A stretch of 64,000 nt of DNA. Origin: Gemmatimonadota bacterium. GTDB lineage: Bacteria; Gemmatimonadota; Gemmatimonadetes; Longimicrobiales; Gaopeijiaceae. The translations under genes and the position numbers were made by a program. Where the stretch lies: positions 1 to 64,000 of the forward strand of contig JAJEBW010000020.1 in assembly GCA_022822325.1 (NCBI GenBank), read 5' to 3'. Below are positions 53,627 through 61,888 of this stretch, in pieces (the stretch's first letter is position 1; every line of letters starts with the position of its first letter). The notes below the pieces were generated by a model that made no database searches, was not told the origin of the DNA, and worked only from the letters and a program-made list of their open reading frames with translations.

Positions 53627-54418
53627 ATGAATCTGGGACTGCGTGGCCGGGCCGCTCTGGTGACGGGCGCATCGAAGGGACTGGGGCGCGCGGTGGCGCG
53701 GCGGCTGGCGCTGGAGGGCGCCGAGGTGGCGATCAATGCGCGCTCGCCGGAGCCGCTGCACCGGACCGCGGGCGAGATTGCGCGCGAGTGCGGCCGACGG
53801 GTCCCCGCTCTGCCCGGCAATGTACGCGATCCGGCGGTCTGCAAGGAACTGGTGACGGGGACGCTGGCCGAGTTCGGTCGTCTGGACATTCTCGTGGCCA
53901 ACGCGGGCGGGCCCCCGCCGGGCGGGGTGGATGACTTCGAGCCGGACGCATACCGCGACGCGCTCGCGACGAATCTGATGGCGACCGTGCAGCTCACCCT
54001 GGCCGCGCTGCCGCAGATGCGCCGCAATGGGTGGGGGCGCGTCATCGCGATCGCCTCGGTGGCGGCGAAGCAGCCGGTGGATGGTCTCCTGCTCTCGAAC
54101 ATGGCGCGACCGGGGGTGGTGGGTTTCATGAAGAGCATCTCGCGCGAACTCGCCTCCGACGGGATTCTCTGCAATGTGGTTGCCCCGGGATTCATCCGCA
54201 CCGCGCGGGTCGAGTCGCTTCTCGCATCGCAGGCGAAGGCGCGCGGCGTCAGCCGGGAGGAGGTTCTGGAGGGAATCGCCGCCGACATTCCCGCGGGACG
54301 AATCGGCTCTCCCTCGGAGTTCGCCAACGCGGTGGCCTTTCTCGCCTCCGACGCCGCATCGTACATCACCGGTCATACGCTGCAGGTGGATGGCGGACTG
54401 GTGCAGGGGCTGCTCTGA
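53627..54418 (+). CDS. SDR-family oxidoreductase with degenerate catalytic motif
   Basis: 263 residues from ATG 53627 (SD GGGAGG). Cofactor-binding ALVTGASKGLGRAVARRLA and NNAG-equivalent VANAGGPPPGG; Ser of IASVAAKQPVDG is kept, but the usual Y-x3-K reads LSNMARPGVV, so catalytic Tyr and Lys are missing. Family members of this FabG-like subgroup also carry SN-x-x-R here. The C-terminus ITGHTLQVDGGL is standard. Probably a 3-oxoacyl-ACP-reductase-like or regulatory SDR; followed by the ctaB-like gene after 2 nt. Confidence 0.85.
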   Translation: MNLGLRGRAALVTGASKGLGRAVARRLALEGAEVAINARSPEPLHRTAGEIARECGRRVPALPGNVRDPAVCKELVTGTLAEFGRLDILVANAGGPPPGGVDDFEPDAYRDALATNLMATVQLTLAALPQMRRNGWGRVIAIASVAAKQPVDGLLLSNMARPGVVGFMKSISRELASDGILCNVVAPGFIRTARVESLLASQAKARGVSREEVLEGIAADIPAGRIGSPSEFANAVAFLASDAASYITGHTLQVDGGLVQGLL

Positions 54419-54420
54419 CC

Positions 54421-55392
54421 ATGCGCCTGAAGCCATCGAGCTCGCCGGGGCGCGTCGCAGGCGAACCGCGGGGCCGCGAGGGTCACGGGGCGGTGCGGTC
54501 CATGACTCTCGAGGAACGAATCCGGCAACGGCGCGGCGGCCGCATCGGCGCCTGTCTGGAGCTGGTCAAACCGGGAATCACCTTCTTCGTGGCGGTCACC
54601 TCCGCCTGCGGCCACCTCGTGGCCCAGCTCGCCGACGGGGGAACCATCCACCCCGTCCCCCTCCTCCACCTCACCCTGGGCGTCACCCTCGCGACGGCCG
54701 GCGCCCTTGCGCTGAACCAGTACCTGGAGCGCGGCCCCGACGCCCTCATGCACCGCACCCGCCCCCGCCCCATCCCCTCCGGACGGATCGCTCCGGCCAC
54801 GGCCGCCACCCTCGGATGCGCGTTGCTCGCCGCGGGAATCGGTCATCTCGGGTTCCGGATCGGCCCCCTCCCCGCCCTTCTCACGGCCATCTCGGCCATC
54901 CTCTACAATGCCGTCTACACCCCGCTGAAGCTGCGTTCCCCCCTCGCCACCCCCGTCGGCGCCATCCCCGGGGCGCTCCCCGCGCTGATCGGCTGGTCGG
55001 CCCACGGCGGCGGGATCGACGGTCGCGGCCTGGCCCTCTTCGGAATACTCTTTCTCTGGCAGCTCATCCACGTCCTGGCGCTCGGGTGGAATCTGCGCGA
55101 CGACTACCGCCGCGCCGGCTTCCAGCTCATTCCGCCCGGATCCGCAAGGCTCATCTCCGGTCTGATGGTGGGCCACGCGGCCGCCCTGCTCGCGCTCAGC
55201 GTCGTTCCCGCGCTCCTCGGCATCACCGGGCCACTCTACCTGGCCGGCGCCCTGGCGCTCGGCGCGGCAATGGTCGCCCTTGCCCTGGCCTTCTTCCTCA
55301 ACCCCACGAGGCAGCGATGCAACCGCGTCTTCCTTGGCTCGCTATTCTATCATCCCCTCCTGCTCGGCCTGATGGTCGGCGGGGCCCTCTGA
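54421..55392 (+). CDS. UbiA-family prenyltransferase, heme O synthase-like (CtaB/CyoE)
   Basis: 323 residues from ATG 54421 (ATG 54502 is an alternative that removes 27 basic residues). Aspartate-rich prenyl-binding motif NQYLERGPDALMHRTRPRP, a second LKLRSPLATPVGAIPGALPA motif typical of protoheme IX farnesyltransferase, and seven to nine membrane helices. It would farnesylate heme b to heme o for heme-copper oxidases; no cytochrome oxidase genes are in the window. Overlaps the next gene by 76 bp. Confidence 0.78.
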   Translation: MRLKPSSSPGRVAGEPRGREGHGAVRSMTLEERIRQRRGGRIGACLELVKPGITFFVAVTSACGHLVAQLADGGTIHPVPLLHLTLGVTLATAGALALNQYLERGPDALMHRTRPRPIPSGRIAPATAATLGCALLAAGIGHLGFRIGPLPALLTAISAILYNAVYTPLKLRSPLATPVGAIPGALPALIGWSAHGGGIDGRGLALFGILFLWQLIHVLALGWNLRDDYRRAGFQLIPPGSARLISGLMVGHAAALLALSVVPALLGITGPLYLAGALALGAAMVALALAFFLNPTRQRCNRVFLGSLFYHPLLLGLMVGGAL

Positions 55393-56573
55393 CCGCCTTC
55401 GCCACCGCCGCCGTGGCCGCCGTCTGCATGCTTCCCCCGAACCCCCAGGGCAGCGCCGCGCAGGAAGCTCCCCGTCCGCGCGCCCGCGATCTGGGCATCA
55501 AGGTCGGAATCTTCCAGCCGGGGCCGCACAACGCCATCACCGATGTCGCGGGCATACTCGTTGGTCACACGACCCTGATCGAGGGCGACAGCGTACGCAC
55601 CGGCGTCACCGCGATCCGGCCCCACGGCGGCAACCTCTACTTCGACCGGGTTCCGGCGGCAATCCATGTCGGCAACGGCTTCGGCAAGCTCCTCGGCGTG
55701 ACCCAGGTGCGCGAACTCGGCGAGCTCGAGATCCCCATTCTCCTGACCTGCACGCTCTGTGTCTGGAAAGCGGCCGACGCCATGGTGGAATGGGCGCTGG
55801 CGCGGGAGGGAATGGGGCGCGTGCGGTCGATCAATCCGGTCGTGGGCGAGACGAACGACGGGGGCCTCAACGACATCCGCAACCGCCCGATCGGGCCGGA
55901 AGATGTGCGCCGGGCGCTCGAGGGGGCGACGGGCGGGGCGGTGGAGGAGGGGACGGTCGGCGCCGGAACGGGCACCTCGGCCTTTGGCTGGAAGGGCGGA
56001 ATCGGGACCAGTTCGCGCCTTCTGCCCGAATCGCTGGGCGGCTACTCGGTGGGTGTGCTGGTGCAGTCGAACTTTGGCGGGGTGTTGCAGATCGCCGGCG
56101 CGCCGGTCGGAATCGAGCTGGGACGCTACGCCTTTCGGCGGCAGGTGGAGGAAGGACGGGAGGGGGAAGGACTCGGCGCGCACGACGACTCCCAGAGCGC
56201 AGGCTCGATCATGATGGTGGTCGCAACCGATGCGCCGCTCTCGGAGCGAAATCTGGAGCGGGTGGCGATGCGGGCAGTGATGGGACTCTCGCGCACCGGC
56301 TCCTTCGCCGGCAACGGATCGGGCGACTATGCGATCGCCTTCTCCACCGCGCAGTCGGTTCGGCGGCGGCCGGGCGACGGGGTGCGCGCAATCGAGGATC
56401 TGGCGAACGACAACCTCTCGGCGATCTTCCAGGCCGCCGTCGAGGCCACCGAGGAAGCGATCTACAACTCGATGCTGCGCGCGGTGACGGTGACCAGCCG
56501 CTGGGGAGAGCGCGAGGCGCTTCCGATCGAGGCGGTGGTCGAGGTGTTGAGGCGGTATGGGGTGGGGGGGTGA
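55317..56573 (+). CDS. P1-family (DmpA-type) aminopeptidase, exported
   Basis: 418 residues from ATG 55317, inside the ctaB-like gene. Signal peptide with Arg-rich n-region then FATAAVAAVCML (cleavage near SAAQ). DmpA features: LLTCTLCVWKAADAMVEWA, GVVGETNDGGLNDI-like VVGETNDGGLNDI, GTGTSAFGWKGGIGTSSR and the autocleavage/nucleophile site AGSIMMVVATDAPL (Gly-Ser), then RTGSFAGNGSGDYAIAFSTA. Removes N-terminal residues (including D-Ala or beta-residues) from peptides. A CTG at 55389 overlapping the upstream stop is a less likely start. Confidence 0.85.
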   Translation: MQPRLPWLAILSSPPARPDGRRGPLTAFATAAVAAVCMLPPNPQGSAAQEAPRPRARDLGIKVGIFQPGPHNAITDVAGILVGHTTLIEGDSVRTGVTAIRPHGGNLYFDRVPAAIHVGNGFGKLLGVTQVRELGELEIPILLTCTLCVWKAADAMVEWALAREGMGRVRSINPVVGETNDGGLNDIRNRPIGPEDVRRALEGATGGAVEEGTVGAGTGTSAFGWKGGIGTSSRLLPESLGGYSVGVLVQSNFGGVLQIAGAPVGIELGRYAFRRQVEEGREGEGLGAHDDSQSAGSIMMVVATDAPLSERNLERVAMRAVMGLSRTGSFAGNGSGDYAIAFSTAQSVRRRPGDGVRAIEDLANDNLSAIFQAAVEATEEAIYNSMLRAVTVTSRWGEREALPIEAVVEVLRRYGVGG

Positions 56574-56603
56574 GGGGGGGTGGGGCTGGCTCCGTAACAC
56601 GTT

Positions 56604-56720
56604 ACCTGCCATGAGGAACCCTGCCATGAGGAGCAGTGCAGGATCACGTCGGAATACGGGATCTACGATGTCGGCAGTGGCTGTGCGCGACCTTGCAGGT
56701 GGGACGGGCTTCGTGTATGA
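56604..56720 (+). pseudogene. Short remnant of a paralogue of the 58876-59173 gene
   Basis: A stretch without start codon encoding (frame of the TGC at 56607) CHEEPCHEEQCRITSEYGIY then DVGSGCARPC and a stop at 56718. The segment 56622-56675 agrees at about 39 of 48 aligned positions (from the GAG at 56628) with 58989-59036 downstream, with most changes silent or conservative. The 15-mer CCTGCCATGAGGAAC is tandemly duplicated (56605-56634, 14/15). An upstream TAA at 56595 closes the frame, so this is a truncated fragment. Confidence 0.55.
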
Positions 56721-56846
56721 TGATGTTGCAACGCAGGATCCGGGGTAAGGAATCCGGGGCATCGCACCAGATGGACCAGAGAAACGTAGCAATGCAAGCC
56801 TGCGCCAACGCAGCCTGTGGAGACAACGATTGCCTTGGGGAATGCT

Positions 56847-58169
56847 ATGGCCACCTTACGCCGCAATGTCGTAGACCCGCAGCGGGCGGGCGTTGACCCA
56901 GGGTGCGGCTGGTGCAAATGGTGGGAGCCCTTCGAGGACGAGGAAGAACGGGGAACGTGCCGCCATCCGAACGACCCCCAGGAACAGCCCACCATGTATT
57001 TCAACGGCTGCGACCTCTGGCTCCCCCACTGGGACGCTCGGGCCCACATCGAGCGCATCCGCATCCGCGGCTTCAGGTCCCTCGCCGACGTGGAATTCCG
57101 CCCGCCAGCGGGCGCGAGCGTGCTGATCGGGGCCAACGGCTCTGGAAAATCCAACTTCGTTCAGTTCATCAACCTGCTGAGCTGGATGCTCAAGGCGCGG
57201 CGCCTTGGGGAGTTCGTGAACCTCGAGGGCGGGGCGGACGATCAATTGCACGGCGGAAACGAGACTACGCCGCGATTGGACGCGGAGATTGCGATACGTA
57301 CGGACACCGGCCTGAACGAGTACCGGTTCACCCTCGCCTACGCGCACCCCGACCGACTGATCTTCACGGAAGAGAAGTTTCGGTACTCCCGCGACGATCT
57401 CGATGACGAAGCGCCGTGGACCCACCTCGGGAGCGGACACCGCGAGGCCCGAATCATCGAAGCCGGACAGTCGGGCGGCGCATCCCAATCCTCGGACCTG
57501 AACGCGAGGACCGCTCGCACTATCACCTACCTTTTGCGGAATTGCGCGGCCTATCAATTCCACAATACCGGTGCCAAGTCGAACTTCAAGAAGAAGTGGG
57601 ATGCCGGAGATAACACATATATGAGAAGCGACGGCGGCAACCTCCCGGCCCTGCTCTACCGTCTGGAGCACGAGGATGTGCACCGCTATGAGCTCATCTG
57701 CCGCCACATTCGCCGCGTGCTGCCCGGGTTTGACCGCTTTGAAATCGAGGAGCGGTACGGCAAAGTGGCGCTGCGCTGGCGATCCAGGCATTCCGACAAG
57801 AGCTACGGCGCGCACCTCACGTCGGACGGATCCCTGCGTTTCTTCGCCCTCGTCACCCTACTGAATCTGCCCGTGGAAATGCTGCCGAGCGTAGTGCTGC
57901 TCGACGAACCGGAGCTCGGTCTGCATCCCAAGGCGATCGCGCTGATAGGGGACATGATTCGCGCGCTGGCGGGCCGCCGACAGGTCATCGCGGCAACGCA
58001 GTCTCCCCTGCTCGTAGACACTTTCGAACTCGATGAAGTGTTCGTGCTGGAGTTGCGAGACGGGCGCACGGAGCTGCACACTCCGGACGCGCACCAGCTC
58101 CAGACATGGCTCGAGGAGTTCAGCGTCGGCGAGCTCTGGCAGAAGAACCTGCTCGGCGGACGACCGTGA
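56847..58169 (+). CDS. AAA (AAA_21-like) ATPase with Cys-rich N-terminal module, candidate defence protein
   Basis: 440 residues from ATG 56847 (GGGGAA 7 nt upstream; the GTG at 56817 is less likely). Residues about 20-65 hold four cysteines (CGWCKWWEP, GTCRHP, FNGCDLW), resembling a small HiPIP-like or zinc module. The ATPase follows: IRGFRSLADVEF, Walker A LIGANGSGKSNFVQF, then VVLLDEPELGLHPKA (Walker B) and IAATQSPLLVDTFE. This RecF/OLD-type ATPase precedes a DUF4276 gene by 1 nt, a pairing typical of abortive-infection-like defence. GC is lower than in the neighbours. Confidence 0.85.
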   Translation: MATLRRNVVDPQRAGVDPGCGWCKWWEPFEDEEERGTCRHPNDPQEQPTMYFNGCDLWLPHWDARAHIERIRIRGFRSLADVEFRPPAGASVLIGANGSGKSNFVQFINLLSWMLKARRLGEFVNLEGGADDQLHGGNETTPRLDAEIAIRTDTGLNEYRFTLAYAHPDRLIFTEEKFRYSRDDLDDEAPWTHLGSGHREARIIEAGQSGGASQSSDLNARTARTITYLLRNCAAYQFHNTGAKSNFKKKWDAGDNTYMRSDGGNLPALLYRLEHEDVHRYELICRHIRRVLPGFDRFEIEERYGKVALRWRSRHSDKSYGAHLTSDGSLRFFALVTLLNLPVEMLPSVVLLDEPELGLHPKAIALIGDMIRALAGRRQVIAATQSPLLVDTFELDEVFVLELRDGRTELHTPDAHQLQTWLEEFSVGELWQKNLLGGRP

Positions 58170-58170
58170 C

Positions 58171-58788
58171 GTGACACGGCTGGCCATATCCGTGGAAGGA
58201 GAGACCGAGGAGGAGTTCGTCAAAAGGTCCCTCGCCGTCCACCTCCAGGACATAGGAATCTACGCGATACCCGTGCTGCTCGGCCGAGCACGGAGCACGG
58301 TTCAGGGCGGCGGCAACGTCACGATACAGCGTCTCGCAAGCGAGATGCGACACCTGCGGGGCAGCTTCGACGCGGTCACCTCGCTGGTGGACTTCTACGG
58401 ATTCCGCGGCAAACGAGGCAAGTCGCCCGACGAGTTGATTCACGCGATCCGCAGTGGCACAGGCCGTCCTGACGATCGATCGATGTTCCCGTACGTTCAG
58501 GTGCATGAGTTCGAGGGGCTGCTGTTCTCCGACGTTGACGCGTTTGAGTCCGTTTTCCAACCTGCCCCGATCGCGGACCTGAGGTCGATTCGGAACTCGT
58601 TCCACACGCCCGAGGACATCAACGACAACAAGAATACAGCGCCGAGCAAACGCATCGCGAAGCTCATTCAGCACTATCGAAAGAGGCTTCATGGGCCGAT
58701 GCTCGCGGAACGAATCGGGCTGGGAAGGATGCGCGAGGAGTGCCCGAGATTCGACGCGTGGCTCCATCGGCTGGAATCCCTGAGCTGA
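58171..58788 (+). CDS. DUF4276 (Toprim-like) protein, partner of the AAA ATPase
   Basis: 205 residues from GTG 58171, 1 nt after the ATPase stop. Toprim-like pattern: LAISVEGETEEEFVKRSLAV at the N-terminus, TSLVDFYGF, VHEFEGLLFSDVDAFE with the acidic residues. DUF4276 proteins paired with RecF-like ATPases are thought to be nuclease effectors of antiviral systems. The cassette is analogous to the OLD/PARIS logic (ATPase plus Toprim), but the effector family differs from the DUF4435 of PARIS, so it is named only by domains. Confidence 0.82.
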   Translation: MTRLAISVEGETEEEFVKRSLAVHLQDIGIYAIPVLLGRARSTVQGGGNVTIQRLASEMRHLRGSFDAVTSLVDFYGFRGKRGKSPDELIHAIRSGTGRPDDRSMFPYVQVHEFEGLLFSDVDAFESVFQPAPIADLRSIRNSFHTPEDINDNKNTAPSKRIAKLIQHYRKRLHGPMLAERIGLGRMREECPRFDAWLHRLESLS

Positions 58789-58875
58789 CCTTCAATCCCT
58801 GAGCTTCGAACTTTTCTCGTGATTCGATGCCGCCACGGCACGGTTGGTTTCCGTTCGCGATGCCCCCGCGAGGAC

Positions 58876-59173
58876 ATGCGGACCGAGAAGCGAGGCTACT
58901 GCTGGTATCTGGTCACCATCAACAACAAGACCGGACAGGTCGTGGACGAGGAGTTGCTCTGGTGCGACTCGGCGGCGGCGCCTGCGACGAGGAGCAGCGG
59001 AAGATCGCGTCGGAATACGGGGTTCACGACGCCGGCGTTCGGCAGAAGCCCAACTGCGAGGACATCGAGTACAATGGAGACGGCTCGGTATGGTTCTCGT
59101 GGAGCGAACTCAACGGATACTGGGCGGAGGGGAACCCGCACACCGGCTACGGCCTGGTCACGCGGCGTGGTAG
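58876..59173 (+). pseudogene. Frameshifted small gene, full-length relative of the 56604-56720 remnant
   Basis: From ATG 58876 the frame encodes EKRGYCWYLVTINNKTGQVV then DEELLWCD; after a GCG-run (58970-58982) the coding frame shifts by -1 and continues as CDEEQRKIASEYGVHDAGVR, QKPNCEDIEYNGDGSVWFSW and SELNGYWAEGNPHTGYGLV. Both halves look coding, so a single-base insertion, or sequencing error in a GC run, is likely. Family unknown. The C-terminus cannot be fixed; a TAG at 59171 in the third frame or read-through is possible. An exported-protein gene follows 27 nt later. Confidence 0.5.
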
Positions 59174-59199
59174 AACACAGGGACAACAGGAGACAATCC

Positions 59200-59967
59200 A
59201 TGAAGAAAGTGACAATCGCAGCTCTCTGCTTCTCAATCCTCCTGCTTGCCCTTCCGGCGGCAACCCAGCTACCGCCCCTGCGCGAAGCCGAGATCATCGC
59301 CCAACTCACCGAAGACGACCCCGTGGAGTGGCTGAACGGCGTGGCGCGCAGCCTTTCCGTCCCTGCCGAGGAACGGTCGCCCGAGATGCTGGCCGCGATG
59401 ATCCGTGCCCTGGAGCAGGAGGTGCAGTGGGACCGGGAGCGCTCCGGGCCAAGTGACCCTTCCTTTCCCGATGCCGGGGAGGCGTTCGGCGAGTCGGGTG
59501 CAATTCTTGCGAGGACTCTCGCCACAACGGGTGATCCCCGCATCCTGCCGGCCCTTGCCTGGCACGCCTACAACCACGGTACCGTAGCGCGGACGCTCTT
59601 TCGTTTCGGGCACGACGCCATTCCTCATCTCCTGGCGGTGGCCACGTCGCCGGATGCCACGGGCGGCATAGCCGGCGCACCTCTCTGGATTCTGGCGAAT
59701 ATCGTGTTGGTGCACGGACCGGCTGAGTTCGAAGAAGAACTGGTACAGGCGACGATCCTTCACCTTGACGGGCCACCCGATCACTACCGGTCCGCGTGGA
59801 CAAATCAGGACCAGATCATCAGCATACGCCAGGCAATCGCGTTGGCGGGCGTGCTCGGCACCCCGGAACTTGTGGAACGCGTGGAGCGCTTTGCGAACAG
59901 CGCACCCGAGGAAATCGAGCGCCGGACCGGCCACTACGTCCCTCGACCGGACAACATCATCGCGTGA
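59200..59967 (+). CDS. Exported protein of unknown function, possibly HEAT-like
   Basis: 255 residues from ATG 59200 (AGGAG 8 nt upstream). Signal peptide KKVTIAALCFSILLLALPA. The mature part is helical with repeated short units (DPRILPALAWHAYNHG, HDAIPHLLAVATSPDAT, IRQAIALAGVLGTPELVERV), reminiscent of HEAT/armadillo-type repeats, but no family is assigned. Likely periplasmic. It is the last plus-strand gene before the convergent D-aminoacylase gene. Confidence 0.6.
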   Translation: MKKVTIAALCFSILLLALPAATQLPPLREAEIIAQLTEDDPVEWLNGVARSLSVPAEERSPEMLAAMIRALEQEVQWDRERSGPSDPSFPDAGEAFGESGAILARTLATTGDPRILPALAWHAYNHGTVARTLFRFGHDAIPHLLAVATSPDATGGIAGAPLWILANIVLVHGPAEFEEELVQATILHLDGPPDHYRSAWTNQDQIISIRQAIALAGVLGTPELVERVERFANSAPEEIERRTGHYVPRPDNIIA

Positions 59968-60185
59968 GCCCAAGCCGCCCTGCACGGAACGAAGGCGTCA
60001 AGCCTTTGTGATCCCGGCCGCTGGGCGCGACCGAGGTAGCGGGGCCACCCGCTTGCCAGGCTTCCCCCATGAGCAGTCTTGCCCCCGGACCTGGTCCGCC
60101 GAAGCTGCGCGGCCCGGGTCCGGCGGCACCCTTGTCAGGCGTCGGAACGCGATTTCGCAATTCGATTGCTCTACTGAACGAGCTT

Positions 60186-60221
60186 CTCGTGGACGAAGTT
60201 CAACTCCTGGACGAAGTCAGC
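60186..60221. repeat. 18-nt imperfect tandem repeat after the D-aminoacylase gene
   Basis: CTCGTGGACGAAGTTCAA (60186-60203) and CTCCTGGACGAAGTCAGC (60204-60221), 13/18 identical. It lies in the 268-bp gap 59968-60235 between convergent genes, just beyond the stop at 60236. The rest of that gap has GC-rich short inverted repeats (GGACCTGGTCC near 60087) but no gene. Confidence 0.5.
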
Positions 60222-60235
60222 GCCAAGTCGGACTG

Positions 60236-61864
60236 TCACGACCGGCCCCGCACCAGCACCCTCCCCGCCCGCGCCCCCGTAAAGGCCGAATCCAGGATCG
60301 CCGCCTCGCCCGCCACGAAGAGGTGCACCACCCCCGACGACAGGCGGTGCGGCTCGGTGAAGGTCGCGTTGTCGCGGAAGTCCTCCGAGAAAACCACGAT
60401 GTCGGCGACCTGGCCCACGGCGATGCGGCCGCGGTCGGTCATTCCCATCACATCGGCGGGGAGCGAGGTCATCGTGCGGACCGCCTCCTCCAGCGCGACG
60501 GTCCCGTCCGCGAAGACGAACTTGCCGATCTTGCGCGCGAAGGCGCCGTAGGAGCGGGGGTGGGGGACGCCGACGCCGAAGAGGGGGAGGTCGCCGTCCG
60601 ACGAGGTCATCGTCCACTTCTGGGTCATGAAGGTCAGCAGATCCTCTTCGCTCATGTTGAAGGAGACGATCGAGGGGCCGCCCGCGAGGATGAGCTCCAG
60701 CGCGACATCGATCGGGTCGGCGCCGCGCTCGTCCGCCAGATCGGAGAGGAGGCGTCCCTCGATGGCGGGATCAGGTCTGAAACGCCGGAACTGGATGCGA
60801 TCGGCCCCGCCGCGACGGGCCAGGTTTTCGACCATGGCTTCGCGGATGCGGGCGCGGGTTTCGCGATCGGCCACCCGCTCGGCGAAGGCATCGCTTCCCC
60901 CGGCCTGCGACCACCGCGGCAGAAGCGCGGCCGAGAGACCGGTCGCCGAGGCCAGATAGGGATACTGGTCGGCGAAGATGCCGAGCCCCTCCGCCCGCGC
61001 CGCCTCGATCCGCTCCACTACCGTCCGCGACGCGCCCCAGACCGGCGGACCCAGCGCCTTGATGTGCGTCACGATCGCGGTGATTCCCGCCTGGCGTCCC
61101 ACCTCGATCACCTCGTCCACCGCCGCCGCCAACCCGATCGTATAGTTCGATTCGTCGCGGATGTGGCTCGTATAGATTCCCCCGAACTCCGCCACCACCC
61201 GCCCCAGCTCGATCAGCTCGCCGTTTTCCGAATAGCTGCCCGGCGTGTAGAATGTCCCCGAAGACAGCCCCCACCCCCCCGCCTCCATCCCCGCGCGCAC
61301 CAGCGACCGCATCTCCTCCATCTCCGCCGGCGTGGGTGCGCGGTCCTCTCCGCCGATCACGCGGCCGCGAACCGAACCGTGCGGGACGAGTTGCGCCACA
61401 TTCACTCCCAGCCCCTCCTCCTCGAGCGCGGTCCGCTGCGCCGCCAGATCCACCGGACCCCCGCCGTCGGGATTGACCACCACCGTCGCAAGCCCTTGCG
61501 CCAGAAGCGGTTCGGCATGGCTGAGATCGGCCGTCGCCAGCCCCGGACCCGCGTGCGAATGCGTATCGATGAAGCCGGGCGCCAGGTACAGCCCCGAAAT
61601 GTCGAGCACCGCCGGAGCCTCGGCGCGGCTCAGGTCGCCCACCGCCGCAATCACGCCGTCCACAATCCCGACATCCGTCTCGCGGGCAGGAGCGCCCGTC
61701 CCGTCCACCACCTGCCCACCCCGCAGAATCAGCTCGTAGCTCGCCGCCTCGCACCCGCCCGCCAGCAATCCAGCCAGCGCCAGAACTCCCGCGCGCACTG
61801 CCGCTCGCGCCCGCTCGGGAACCAAATCGCCGCGCATCCGGTTCATCCGCCGATCCCTCGTCAT
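60236..61864 (-). CDS. N-acyl-D-amino-acid deacylase-family amidohydrolase, lipoprotein
   Basis: 542 residues. Lipobox LAGLLAGGC near residue 35. Amidohydrolase fold with LILRGGQVVDGTGAPARETD, metal ligands in PGFIDTHSHAG, GLSSGTFYTPGSYSENGELI, YTSHIRDESNY (His), VTHIKALGPPVWG and the C-terminal strands GQVADIVVFSEDF. D-aminoacylase family members release D- (or L-) amino acids from N-acyl derivatives or dipeptides. Followed by 24 nt from the GGT gene stop; both are minus strand, so probably one operon. Confidence 0.85.
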   Translation of the reverse strand: MTRDRRMNRMRGDLVPERARAAVRAGVLALAGLLAGGCEAASYELILRGGQVVDGTGAPARETDVGIVDGVIAAVGDLSRAEAPAVLDISGLYLAPGFIDTHSHAGPGLATADLSHAEPLLAQGLATVVVNPDGGGPVDLAAQRTALEEEGLGVNVAQLVPHGSVRGRVIGGEDRAPTPAEMEEMRSLVRAGMEAGGWGLSSGTFYTPGSYSENGELIELGRVVAEFGGIYTSHIRDESNYTIGLAAAVDEVIEVGRQAGITAIVTHIKALGPPVWGASRTVVERIEAARAEGLGIFADQYPYLASATGLSAALLPRWSQAGGSDAFAERVADRETRARIREAMVENLARRGGADRIQFRRFRPDPAIEGRLLSDLADERGADPIDVALELILAGGPSIVSFNMSEEDLLTFMTQKWTMTSSDGDLPLFGVGVPHPRSYGAFARKIGKFVFADGTVALEEAVRTMTSLPADVMGMTDRGRIAVGQVADIVVFSEDFRDNATFTEPHRLSSGVVHLFVAGEAAILDSAFTGARAGRVLVRGRS

Positions 61865-61888
61865 CGCTCCTGTCCTCCGCTGTCCGCT

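Noticed and set aside
56847-58788. Calling the AAA + DUF4276 cassette PARIS
   Set aside because: PARIS uses a DUF4435 effector; the second gene here fits DUF4276. The logic may be alike, but the name is not supported.
56604-59173. Insertion sequence or transposon at the defence cassette
   Set aside because: No transposase or integrase, no terminal inverted repeats or short target duplications could be seen; only the flanking gene remnants.
58819-59967. One long gene from 58819 to 59967
   Set aside because: The first part is out of its natural frame after 58980, and a strong SD plus signal peptide mark a separate start at 59200.
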